Positions 1 through 7,600 of a stretch of DNA of 10,744 nt are shown here, in pieces. A program made the translations under genes and the position numbers. The DNA comes from Cellvibrionales bacterium UBA3090 (GTDB taxonomy: Bacteria; Pseudomonadota; Gammaproteobacteria; Pseudomonadales; Porticoccaceae). The notes under the pieces were generated by a model, which had not been told where the DNA came from, searched no databases, and saw only the letters and a list, made by a program, of their open reading frames with translations. The stretch's first letter is position 1, and each line of letters starts with the position of its first letter. Location of the stretch: contig DFBC01000110.1 of the NCBI GenBank assembly GCA_002367235.1, positions 12,865-23,608 on the forward strand, given 5' to 3'.

Positions 1-471
1 TCGATATTGGGTTCCATCGGCGTAGTTGCCCAATTGCCCAACTTCCACCGTTTACTAAAGAAGCATGATGTGGATGTAGAGTTGCATACTGCAGGGGAGT
101 ACAAACGAACACTTACCATGTTTGGTGAGAATACCGATCAGGATCGTGAGAAGTTTGTTGAGGATCTCGAAGATACACACCAACTGTTTAAGGACTTCGT
201 AAAGCAGCACAGAGAAACGGTAAATATTGATAATATTTCAACTGGTGAAATTTGGCTCGGGATACGAGCCAAAGAAATGTCGTTGGTCGATGAGTTGATG
301 ACCAGTGATGAGTACCTGATGAATGTCTCGGAAGATGCGGATATCTACGAAGTAAAATACAGCCATCGAAAAAGCCTACCCGAAAAGATGGGACTTGCCG
401 CTGAAAATAGTACAGACCGATTATTGATGCGTTGGTGGAACAGGCTTCGTTCTACGAATTATTATTCGTAA
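1..471 (+). CDS. sohB: SohB-type inner-membrane serine protease (S49 family), C-terminal part
   Basis: Partial gene. The reading frame is open from base 1, so the start, the N-terminal membrane anchor and the nucleophile Ser lie outside the window; 156 codons are visible. The protein matches my memory of E. coli SohB closely: a GSIGVVAQLPNF block, then ELHTAGEYKRTL, then GENT, a THQLFKDFV block, and an RLLMRWW tail. SohB is a signal-peptide-peptidase-like S49 protease that uses a Ser/Lys dyad. By analogy with SppA, the Lys in AGEYKR is the likely general base; this residue assignment is inference. The stop at 469-471 lies 10 nt before a strong hairpin terminator, so sohB ends its transcription unit. 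The visible part looks intact and no frameshift is seen. The precise cellular substrate of SohB is not established. Confidence 0.93.
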   Translation, partial: SILGSIGVVAQLPNFHRLLKKHDVDVELHTAGEYKRTLTMFGENTDQDREKFVEDLEDTHQLFKDFVKQHRETVNIDNISTGEIWLGIRAKEMSLVDELMTSDEYLMNVSEDADIYEVKYSHRKSLPEKMGLAAENSTDRLLMRWWNRLRSTNYYS

Positions 472-481
472 CATTCACCTC

Positions 482-516
482 GAAGAACCGGCTATGAATG
501 CCGGTTCTTCTTTATT
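482..516 (+). terminator. Rho-independent terminator of sohB
   Basis: A perfect 11-bp inverted repeat (GAAGAACCGGC at 482-492 and its complement at 500-510) encloses a 7-nt loop and is followed by TTTATT on the plus strand. It starts 10 nt after the sohB stop. Read on the minus strand the stem is not followed by a T-run, so it probably acts mainly on sohB, although the leftward antiporter gene also converges on it. Confidence 0.85.
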
Positions 517-522
517 ACCTTC

Positions 523-1689
523 TCAGTTCCTTCTCAATTTCTCATTGACCGCAATAGGGTTGGGGAAGTTGAACGTTACAATGTAGCTGGATACCAGAAA
601 GGTGAGAATTGCTGCGGCCTGAATGAGATGCGAAGCCAAGACCCCAATAAGAGAGGCATTAAAGGCTACGTAGGCAATTAACAGGGAAAACTCGCTAATC
701 TGTCCTAGTCGGAAGCCGATATCCCAAGCCAACACTTTCTTTTCACTTTGTCTACCAAGTAAGAATCTGAAAGCCGCAGGTTTAAGTGCCAGCATGGCAC
801 CGCCGAGAATAATGGCGGCTAGGGCGATCTCTGGTAATAGTCCTAAATTAAAACCTGCTCCGAGCGAGAAGAAAAACATTATCAGGAAAAAATCCCGTAA
901 CGGTTTGAGTGTTAGGGCAATATGTTGGGATATTGGGCTGGAGGCTATAGTAATACCGGCCAAAAAGGCTCCGATTTCACGGGAAAGCCCCAGTACTTCT
1001 GCAAGTTCAGAAAGTCCCATACACCAGCCGATTGCCAGTAAGAAAATGTATTCTCCCATACGGTCATATTTGGCGATCAGTTTTAACAGAACCCAGCGAA
1101 CAAATGCCCATGCAAAAAGGATCAATAGGGGCAGCGCTAACAGGGTGATGCCGATTTGCATAAAGTCAATATGACCACCTTCTCCACTCAGCAGTACCAG
1201 CAGTACAAAAATAGCGAGAAAGTCCTGCATCAGTAGCAGGCCAATCATCATTTCCCCGATATGTCTGTGGTGAAGAATCGTAGTGGGTAACAGCTTGATA
1301 CCAATAATGGTGCTGGAAAACATCATTGCCGCGCCAATGATAAGGCATTCAATTAACGTGTAGCCAAACAAGTGGGCAATCAGATAGCCTGCGCCAGCAA
1401 ACGTGAACGAACTTATCAGGGTGACGACGGTTACTTTTCGCAGGGCCGTCATTAGTGACTGTGGTTGTAGGTCTAACCCCAGAAGAAACAGCAGGAAAAT
1501 AATACCAATTTCTGAAATTTCAGACAGTAAATGAACGTCCTGCACCCAGCCCAAACCATACGGACCAATAAGCGCACCCAAGGCGATGTAGGCAACAAGT
1601 AATGGTTGTCGTCCCCAGATTGCAAGCGATGCGACGATCGCCGCACCAGTAAAAATCATAAAGAACGATTGAAAAACCGCTTCGTTCAT
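523..1689 (-). CDS. CPA2-type monovalent cation:proton antiporter, membrane domain only
   Basis: Encodes a 388-residue, almost entirely hydrophobic protein of the Kef/CPA2 Na+/H+ exchanger family, expected in the inner membrane with about 12-13 spans. Family marks are LLFLLGLDL (66-74), MFSSTIIGIKLL (123-134), the buried Gln155-Asp156 pair in LLLMQDF (as in KefB/KefC), EIGAFLAGI (238-246), LRDFFLIMFFFSLG (264-277), and RLGQISEFSLL (327-337). It stops after the membrane domain (FNFPNPIAVNEKLRRN), so the cytosolic NAD-binding RCK/TrkA-N domain of true KefB/KefC is absent. A K+/glutathione-gated role is therefore unlikely. The ATG is supported by an AAGGGG box 6 nt upstream. The gene points leftward and stands downstream of the reductase/DUF934 operon with a 162-nt gap containing a candidate promoter, so it may be expressed separately. 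The exported ion (Na+ or K+) cannot be told from sequence. Confidence 0.88.
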   Translation of the reverse strand: MNEAVFQSFFMIFTGAAIVASLAIWGRQPLLVAYIALGALIGPYGLGWVQDVHLLSEISEIGIIFLLFLLGLDLQPQSLMTALRKVTVVTLISSFTFAGAGYLIAHLFGYTLIECLIIGAAMMFSSTIIGIKLLPTTILHHRHIGEMMIGLLLMQDFLAIFVLLVLLSGEGGHIDFMQIGITLLALPLLILFAWAFVRWVLLKLIAKYDRMGEYIFLLAIGWCMGLSELAEVLGLSREIGAFLAGITIASSPISQHIALTLKPLRDFFLIMFFFSLGAGFNLGLLPEIALAAIILGGAMLALKPAAFRFLLGRQSEKKVLAWDIGFRLGQISEFSLLIAYVAFNASLIGVLASHLIQAAAILTFLVSSYIVTFNFPNPIAVNEKLRRN

Positions 1690-1787
1690 AAAGATACCCC
1701 TTGTGCGTTATTGTGAGGTAAGGGACGAGCAGCGGCAAGGTTCTCTATGCTTAAATTTATGATAGGCAGGTGAGTTAGTCGTGGTTT

Positions 1788-1816
1788 TTTATAACCTTGG
1801 AGAACATATCCTGCAA
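1788..1816 (-). promoter_or_regulatory. Candidate promoter of the antiporter gene
   Basis: Read on the minus strand, TTGCAG and TATAAA are separated by exactly 17 nt. The -10 box is good (5/6 to consensus) and the -35 is weak (3/6). It lies about 100 nt upstream of the antiporter ATG, and its -35 box overlaps the left arm of the inverted repeat at 1810-1844. Called from motif match only. Confidence 0.3.
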
Positions 1817-1844
1817 ACCGCCCATAATAGGATTGGTTTGCAGG
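1810..1844. repeat. Inverted repeat between DUF934 and antiporter genes
   Basis: CCTGCAAACC (1810-1819) and its exact reverse complement GGTTTGCAGG (1835-1844) are separated by 15 nt. It begins 8 nt downstream of the DUF934 stop in the direction of that gene. There it could act as a weak terminator or an mRNA 3'-end-stabilising hairpin, but no T-run follows it. It also overlaps the -35 of the candidate antiporter promoter, so an operator is the other reading. Confidence 0.5.
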
Positions 1845-1851
1845 TATTTGA

Positions 1852-2334
1852 TTAGCTTCTGCGAAAAAGTGGTTCGGGTTGATCCACCGAAGTTTGGTAA
1901 GTCACACTAAAGTCACTAAGAGAAGCAACAGCATCTTCCAGATTGGTGCCTTCTTTTAAGTCAAAAGAATCAAACCCACAACGTTTTAGGTAAAACAACT
2001 GATCTTGAATGACGTTACCGATAGCACGTACTTGGCCAGTAAAACCATAACGCTCTTTTAAGAGGCGGGCCGTAGAAAAACCTCTTCCATCGGCGAAGGC
2101 AGGAAAATTAACCGCAATCAAAGGAAAGAGGTTTGCTTCGAAACCTATTGCTTCGACTTCCTCGTCACTGTCTATCCACAGGCCCGTGCACATTAACTGG
2201 AGGTTCTCACGGTTTTCTAGCCAATATTGCAACGGTAGCAAAAGCTTTCCCATTGGCAGCTCACCGTCGAAATCTTTTTCAATGATAATCCAGCTGTCGT
2301 CGACAATCTGGTTGCCCTTAATGATCTTTGGCAT
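1852..2334 (-). CDS. DUF934 family protein, sulfite-reductase-associated
   Basis: Encodes 160 residues of the DUF934 family. The diagnostic stretch is at about 79-125: ADGRGFSTARLLKERYGF, then QVRAIGNVIQDQLFYLKRCGFDSF. Members are found next to CysI-type reductase genes in proteobacteria and are often labelled as oxidoreductases probably involved in sulfite reduction, but I know of no demonstrated biochemistry. No signal peptide, membrane span or cofactor-binding Cys cluster is visible, so the protein is probably cytosolic. The start at MPKIIKGN is chosen because AAGGAG lies 7 nt upstream and family members begin near such a sequence. The frame stays open 43 codons further upstream, but that extension lies inside the reductase gene. 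It overlaps the end of the reductase gene by 17 nt, which suggests translational coupling and a joint role in sulfite reduction (inference). Confidence 0.9.
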   Translation of the reverse strand: MPKIIKGNQIVDDSWIIIEKDFDGELPMGKLLLPLQYWLENRENLQLMCTGLWIDSDEEVEAIGFEANLFPLIAVNFPAFADGRGFSTARLLKERYGFTGQVRAIGNVIQDQLFYLKRCGFDSFDLKEGTNLEDAVASLSDFSVTYQTSVDQPEPLFRRS

Positions 2335-3982
2335 AGACACTCTCCTTGAAAGGGGTGAGTCCAATACGGCGATAAGTATCAATAAATAATTCATCACCGC
2401 TACGGTTTTCAATATAGATGTTGAGAATTTTCTCAATGACTGTGGGCATATCTTCGCGCCCAAACGATGGGCCTAGGACATTGCCTAGCGAGGCGTCGGT
2501 ATCAGAACTACCGCCCAGTTGAACCTGGTAAAATTCCTCGCCTTTTTTATCCACGCCAAGTACACCGATATTTCCTACGTGATGATGCCCGCAGGCATTC
2601 ATGCAACCTGAGATGTTGAGCGATAGATCGCCCAAGTCATAGACATAGTCCATATCGTCAAATTTACGTTGCAGTGCTTCGGCAACGGGAATCGATTTGG
2701 CATTGGCTAAAGAGCAGAAATCACCGCCAGGACAGCAAATCATATCGGTCAGTGTGCCGATGTTAGGTGTTGCGAAGCCACCAGCTTTGGCTTTTTTCCA
2801 AAGTTCAAACAGATCGGACTTTTTAACATCAGCCAGGACAAGATTCTGGTTGTGAGTCGCTCTAATTTCACCAAAAGAGTACTGGTCTGAAAGGTCAGCG
2901 ACGGCCTCAAGCTGATCGTCGGTGATATCCCCTGGTGCTACCCCTGTGGGTTTGAGTGAAAGCGTTACAGCGGCGTAGCCAGGAACTCGATGAGGTGTAA
3001 TGTTTCTCTGCAACCATTTACCGAATGCGATGTTGTTTTCTGACAACGCTTCCAGTTCAGCCTCGACAGCGGAATCGTCTATCGACTGATAATCCGGTGC
3101 GGTAAAGAAACCTTTAACCCGTTCGATTTCCTGGTCGGTCAACTTGGCTGGGCTGTCTTTAATGTACTCCCATTCAGATTCGACTTCTTCAGCAAAGACT
3201 TCCGGAGTCCATGCGCGAACGAGAATTTTAATTCTGGCCTTGTATTTGTTGGATCTGTTGCCGTGACGGTTGTAGACCCTAAGGATTGCATCGAGATAGG
3301 TGAGCAAATCTTCCTTTGGAAGGAATTCTCGGATGACACTACCTATAACCGGGGTACGCCCCAGTCCTCCGCCAACCAGAACCTTGAAGCCGACTTCACC
3401 AGCATCATTTTTAACAAGTTGGAGGCCGATATCGTGGACCTGAATGGCAGCACGATCCCCTTCAGTTCCACACACGGCAATTTTGAACTTGCGGGGAAGG
3501 AAGGCAAACTCTGGATGAAAAGTAGACCACTGGCGGATAATTTCACACCAAGGGCGTGGATCCTCGAGTTCGTCGCGAGCAATACCCGCAAATTGGTCTG
3601 ATGTGGTGTTGCGAATACAGTTCCCACTGGTCTGCACTGAATGCATCTGTACTTCAGCCAACTCCGACAGAATATCTGGGACTTCCTCCAGTTGAGGCCA
3701 GTTGAACTGGATATTTTGGCGAGTGGTGATGTGGCAATAACCCTTGTCGTACGTTCGAGCGATATGTGCCAGCTTGCGGAATTGCTTTGAGTTCAGCAGG
3801 CCATAGGGCACGGCGATACGTAGCATAGGGGCTAAGCGCTGAATATACAGGCCGTTTTGGAGACGTAAGGGCAGAAACTCGTCTTCAGCCAACTGGCCCG
3901 CAAGATAACGGTCGGTTTGGCCACGAAACTGCGCGACACGTTCCTCAATAATCTTCTGATCGTTTTCGTTGTATACGTACAT
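2318..3982 (-). CDS. cysI: Assimilatory sulfite reductase hemoprotein (nitrite/sulfite reductase family)
   Basis: Encodes 554 residues, close to the usual length of the siroheme/[4Fe-4S] reductase family (E. coli CysI is about 570). These enzymes carry out the six-electron reduction of sulfite to sulfide for cysteine synthesis in the cytoplasm. An N-terminal ferredoxin-like half domain (about 43-110) contains the siroheme-contacting TTRQN (86-90). A central part has NCIRNTT (121-127) and LPRKFKIAV (162-170). A second half domain spans about 315-400. The cluster/siroheme Cys ligands fall in CCPGGDFC (Cys417-x5-Cys423) and GCMNACG (Cys460-x3-Cys464). No flavoprotein cysJ is adjacent, so the electron donor may be ferredoxin or encoded elsewhere. 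Assimilatory nitrite reductase is the alternative, but the DUF934 partner favours sulfite. The ATG has only a weak ribosome-binding site; a strong promoter lies about 45 nt upstream. First gene of an operon with DUF934. Confidence 0.92.
   Translation of the reverse strand: MYVYNENDQKIIEERVAQFRGQTDRYLAGQLAEDEFLPLRLQNGLYIQRLAPMLRIAVPYGLLNSKQFRKLAHIARTYDKGYCHITTRQNIQFNWPQLEEVPDILSELAEVQMHSVQTSGNCIRNTTSDQFAGIARDELEDPRPWCEIIRQWSTFHPEFAFLPRKFKIAVCGTEGDRAAIQVHDIGLQLVKNDAGEVGFKVLVGGGLGRTPVIGSVIREFLPKEDLLTYLDAILRVYNRHGNRSNKYKARIKILVRAWTPEVFAEEVESEWEYIKDSPAKLTDQEIERVKGFFTAPDYQSIDDSAVEAELEALSENNIAFGKWLQRNITPHRVPGYAAVTLSLKPTGVAPGDITDDQLEAVADLSDQYSFGEIRATHNQNLVLADVKKSDLFELWKKAKAGGFATPNIGTLTDMICCPGGDFCSLANAKSIPVAEALQRKFDDMDYVYDLGDLSLNISGCMNACGHHHVGNIGVLGVDKKGEEFYQVQLGGSSDTDASLGNVLGPSFGREDMPTVIEKILNIYIENRSGDELFIDTYRRIGLTPFKESVYAKDH
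2342..2347 (-). promoter_or_regulatory. Ribosome-binding site fixing the DUF934 start
   Basis: AAGGAG on the minus strand, 7 nt before the ATG at 2334 and inside the last codons of the reductase gene. It decides between this start and the long in-frame upstream extension, and fits coupled translation. Confidence 0.7.
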
Positions 3983-4025
3983 AAATTATATGGTTTCTAG
4001 AGCATCTGATAATAGAAAGGCGCGA

Positions 4026-4054
4026 ATTCTACAGGTTCTCGCGTCCCTTGTCAG
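4026..4054 (-). promoter_or_regulatory. Sigma70-type promoter of the cysI-DUF934 operon
   Basis: On the minus strand CTGACA (5/6 to TTGACA) and TAGAAT (5/6 to TATAAT) are separated by exactly 17 nt. Transcription would start near 4019, giving a leader of roughly 35-40 nt before the cysI ATG. The -10 is followed by a GC-rich stretch, TCGCGCC. No CysB-type site could be assigned with confidence. Confidence 0.6.
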
Positions 4055-4161
4055 TGGGCTGGAAATAATAGCGTTTTGTGGACTAATTTTGAAAAACCTT
4101 TTAACTCTATAATCATCTAATTAGGCTATATCAGCTGGCCACATGGAACGATTTTCTGGGG

Positions 4162-4190
4162 GGGACAATATTAAATGATACTGATACAAT
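4162..4190 (+). promoter_or_regulatory. Candidate promoter of the 42-codon membrane peptide gene
   Basis: TGATACAAT is an extended -10 (TG-N-TACAAT, 5/6 in the hexamer), with GGGACA (4/6 to TTGACA) 17 nt upstream. The -35 sits at the right end of a run of seven G (4158-4164). The predicted start near 4197 leaves a leader of about 34 nt. It points away from the cysI promoter at 4026-4054, so the gap is a divergent promoter region. Confidence 0.45.
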
Positions 4191-4230
4191 CCCTGCCGCA
4201 GATTTTAGCCGTTAACGAGGTTTAGACAAC

Positions 4231-4359
4231 ATGTCCAATGAAGTAGTCACTAATGAAGTTGAACAAGGCAATAGCGATAGTTGTGCCGATTCTTTTGTAG
4301 CATTTGCCGTCATTTGTCTGTTTGTGACGACGGTTATATTCTGGATTAGTAACCAGTAA
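4231..4359 (+). CDS. Small single-span membrane protein of unknown function (42 aa)
   Basis: A short reading frame, ATG to TAA, encoding 42 residues. It begins MSNEVVTNEVEQGNSDSCAD (acidic, hydrophilic) and continues with a hydrophobic helix at about residues 21-40 (SFVAFAVICLFVTTVIFW) before a very short ISNQ tail. The likely topology is a small inner-membrane protein with one span; Cys18 precedes the span and Cys29 lies inside it. Three signals support a real gene: a candidate extended -10 promoter about 40 nt upstream, CGAGG about 10 nt before the ATG, and a strong rho-independent terminator 22 nt after the stop. It lies alone between the divergent cysI gene and the convergent metH-DUF2970 operon. 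I do not recognise the family and assign no function. Confidence 0.7.
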   Translation: MSNEVVTNEVEQGNSDSCADSFVAFAVICLFVTTVIFWISNQ

Positions 4360-4381
4360 GGCTGTCGCCACTAGGTTTTTC

Positions 4382-4412
4382 AAAAAAGGCGGTCATAATG
4401 ACCGCCTTTTTT
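4382..4412. terminator. Bidirectional rho-independent terminator
   Basis: A perfect palindromic hairpin: AAAAAA GGCGGTCA (4382-4395), a 3-nt TAA loop, TGACCGCC TTTTTT (4399-4412). The flanking A and T runs give a U-tract in either direction. It lies 22 nt after the 42-codon gene and 19 nt after the DUF2970 stop, so it should terminate both convergent transcripts. Confidence 0.92.
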
Positions 4413-4431
4413 ATATCACTAATGAAGCGGT

Positions 4432-4650
4432 TTACATTCCGGCATTGTGAAGAACAAGTCTGACGACAGAGACAACTGCAAAGATGAATATAATAGTGAA
4501 GATTAGCCCCGAAACTACATAGACATAGATATTTCCGTGTTTAAAGTCCCTTTCACGGTTTTTGCTACTCTGTACACCCAAAAATGCAGCCAGCGTACTC
4601 AATACGATCTGCCAAAAGTTTGGTTTCTTGTGGTCGTCAGTTTCACTCAT
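4432..4650 (-). CDS. DUF2970 family small membrane protein, downstream of metH
   Basis: Encodes 72 residues. A conserved block, FWQIVLSTLAAFLGVQ followed by SSKNRERDF (12-36), is the mark of the DUF2970 family. One transmembrane helix follows at about 42-66, ending VVRLVLHNAGM. The first hydrophobic segment may be a partial or amphipathic membrane helix. The protein is expected in the inner membrane; its function is unknown. An in-frame ATG four codons upstream (4662) would give 76 residues. The inner ATG is preferred because GGAG lies 6 nt before it and family members commonly begin MSE- or similar. It follows metH by 31 nt on the same strand with no terminator between, and the shared bidirectional terminator follows it, so it is very likely cotranscribed with metH. 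Confidence 0.85.
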   Translation of the reverse strand: MSETDDHKKPNFWQIVLSTLAAFLGVQSSKNRERDFKHGNIYVYVVSGLIFTIIFIFAVVSVVRLVLHNAGM

Positions 4651-4656
4651 TGGTAT

Positions 4657-4660
4657 CTCC
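4657..4660 (-). promoter_or_regulatory. Ribosome-binding site supporting the inner DUF2970 start
   Basis: GGAG on the minus strand, 6 nt before the ATG at 4650. The upstream ATG (4662) has AGGAAG only 2 nt away, which is too close for good initiation. The two starts differ by four residues only. Confidence 0.5.
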
Positions 4661-4681
4661 ATTTCTTCCTATCGTTCAATC

Positions 4682-7600
4682 CTAATCATCTAAGACGGGC
4701 CTCAACCAGCGCTCCAATTGCTCAACAGGTTGGTTTTTACGTTGGGCCAGACTTTCCAATTGATCACGCTGAATTTTACCGGTGTTGAAATATTTAGCCT
4801 GTGGGTTTGAGAAATACCAACCGCTGACAGCGGCGGTGGGCATCATCGCAAAACTCTCGGTGAGTGTTATCTCGGTGTTCTTTGTGACGTCCAGTAACCT
4901 AAATAGGCTCTGCTTTTCACTGTGGTCTGGACAGGCCGGATAGCCGGGAGCCGGCCTGATACCCTGATATTTCTCTTTTATGAGTTCATCATTGTCTAGT
5001 GTTTCAGTATCAGCATAGCCCCAAAACTCCTTGCGTACACGTTGATGCAAGTGTTCGGCAAAGGCCTCAGCCAAGCGATCAGCCAGAGCTTTTACCATGA
5101 TGCTATTGTAGTCATCGCCCTTGGCTTCGTACTCTTTGGCTAGCTCGTCAACGCCTATACCGGTGGTTACAGCAAATGCTCCAACATAGTCGGTAATGCC
5201 CGTTTCCTTGGGTGCGATAAAGTCAGCTAAAGATTTTAGTTCATGGTCTGCGCCAAATTTTCGGGTTTGTTGGCGAATGTGGTGAAGGGTGGCGAGCACC
5301 TGACTTTTAGATTCGTCGGCATAGACTTCAATATCATCATGGTTGACTGTATTTGCCGGCCATAATCCGAATACAGCCCGAGCCTTGAGTAGTTTCTGAT
5401 CGACGATCTGCTGCAGCATTTTTTGGGCATCTGCAAACAAATTTCGTGCAGCTTCGCCGACCTTTTCGTCTTTGAGTATCTTGGGGTATTTTCCTGCCAG
5501 TTCCCAAGTAATGAAGAAGGGTGTCCAATCAATAGTGTCGACCAGCTTGGTGAGAGGGTAGTCATCCAGCACCTGCACGCCAATGGCTTTGGGAACCGGT
5601 GGCTTGTATTGTTCCCAATCTATTTGCAGACCGGATTTGATTGCTTCGGAATAGGGGAAGGTCGTGCCACGCGGTTTGCGATTGGCGGTGCGTTTGCGCA
5701 CCTCTTCATATTCTCGCTGTATCTCGGCTATATAAATATCGCGCTGCTGAGGATTAAGTAGCTTGCTGGCCACACCTACAGCACGCGAGGCATCTGCAAC
5801 ATAGATGGACTGATTGACCTGGTATTTTGGGTCAATTTTGACAGCGGTGTGTGCCTTGGAGGTGGTTGCTCCTCCAATTAACAGTGGAAAGTTCAGCTTC
5901 TGACGTTCAAGTTCACTGGCAATATGAACCATTTCATCTAATGAGGGCGTAATAAGCCCAGAGAGCCCAATAATATCGACATTCTCTTTGATGGCTGTTT
6001 CGATGATCTTTTCAGTTGGCACCATAACGCCCAGGTCGACGACTTCGTAGTTGTTGCAGCCTAACACCACACCGACAATATTTTTCCCTATGTCATGTAC
6101 GTCACCCTTCACGGTCGCCATTAATATTTTGCCATTAGTTTCGGCACCGTCTTGTTTTTCCGCTTCGATAAAGGGCTGCAGGTGGGCGACGGCCTGTTTC
6201 ATTACCCGAGCTGATTTTACAACCTGAGGCAGGAACATTTTTCCCGAGCTGAATAGATCACCAACTACGTTCATGCCGTCCATAAGCGGACCTTCAATGA
6301 CGTGAAGGGGGCGTTCGGCCTCCAATCTGGCACTTTCCGTATCTTCAATGATGAACGTGGTGATACCTTTTACTAACGCATGCTCAAGGCGTCTTTCTAC
6401 TGGCCAGCTACGCCATTCCAGATCCACTTTGTTCGTTTCTGTGGAGCCGTCACCGCGGTATTTTTCTGCAATCTCAACCAGGTTTTCAGTGCTGTCAGGG
6501 TGGCGATTGAGGATCACATCCTCAACTTTGTCGCGCAGTTCATCGGGTAGATCGCTGTAGACTGCAAGCTGCCCGGCATTCACGATCCCCATGCTTAAAC
6601 CGGCACGGATTGCATGTAGTAGAAAGACAGAGTGAATCGCCTCTCGAACCGGGTTATTGCCGCGGAATGAAAATGATACGTTGCTGATACCACCCGAGAT
6701 CAGCGTCCCGGGAAGGTTCTGTTTAATCCATTGTGCACTTTCAATAAAGTCCACGGCATAATTATTATGTTCATCAATACCGGTGGCGACAGCAAAGACA
6801 TTAGGGTCAAAGATGATATCTTCGGGGCGAAACCCTACCTTGTTGACTAGTATGTCGTAGCTACGTTGGCAAATTTCTTTACGGCGCTCCAGGTTGTCAG
6901 CCTGTCCTTGAGTGTCAAATGCCATGACCACAACGGCAGCACCATATTTAAGACACAGTTTGGCTTGCTCAATAAAAGGTTCTTCACCTTCTTTGAGGCT
7001 AATGGAGTTAACAATGCATTTTCCCTGAACCCACTTTAAGCCAGCCTCAATCACATGCCACTTTGATGAGTCGATCATCAGTGGAATGCGTGAAATATCG
7101 GGTTCAGTTGCCACAAGTTTAAGGAAGGTCGTCATTGCGTGGACGGCATCAAGCATGCCTTCGTCCATGTTGATGTCGATAACCTGAGCACCATCCTCTA
7201 CTTGTTGACGAGCTACATCCAGCGCTGTGTCGTAATCATCGTCAAGCACCAGGCGTTTAAAGCGAGCAGAACCCGTGACGTTGCATCGTTCGCCAACATT
7301 TACAAAGAGAGACTCTGCGGTAATGTTGAATGCTTCCAGTCCGGATAGACGGCAGGCCGGTTCTAGCTTGGGAATTTGTCGCGTGGAATATTGCTCTACA
7401 GCCTCTGCAATTTTTCTAATATGCTCTGGAGTCGTTCCGCAACAACCTCCAATGATATTAACTAGGCCGCTCTGTGCGAACTCTCCGACAATCGCGGCCA
7501 TTTCTTCGGCTGTTTCGTCATACTCGCCAAATTCATTAGGCAGGCCGGCATTGGGGTGTGCGCTGACACGTGTATCTGCAAGTCTCGACAGTTCCTCAAT

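Noticed and set aside
794..1174. 126-codon plus-strand open frame antisense to the antiporter gene
   Set aside because: Its composition (many Ser, Arg, Ile, Pro) is what the complement of a membrane-protein gene gives. No domain or start signal is seen.
2335..2463. Upstream 43-codon in-frame extension of the DUF934 gene
   Set aside because: It overlaps the reductase C-terminus, matches nothing in the family, and lacks a ribosome-binding site as good as AAGGAG before the inner ATG.
3263..3601. 112-codon plus-strand open frame antisense to cysI
   Set aside because: Lies wholly inside the well-supported reductase gene on the other strand, shows no recognisable domain, and has no matching promoter or terminator. 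It is a shadow of codon bias.
4108..4113. Perfect TATAAT on the plus strand as a promoter for the 42-codon gene
   Set aside because: No -35 element at 16-18 nt (AATTTT at 17 nt), and it is farther from the gene than the extended -10 at 4182-4190. It could be a secondary start but is not called.
4158..4164. Run of seven G near the small-gene promoter as a phase-variation tract
   Set aside because: It lies upstream of and at the edge of the -35 rather than between -35 and -10 or in a coding frame, and a single 7-nt run is weak evidence for variable length.
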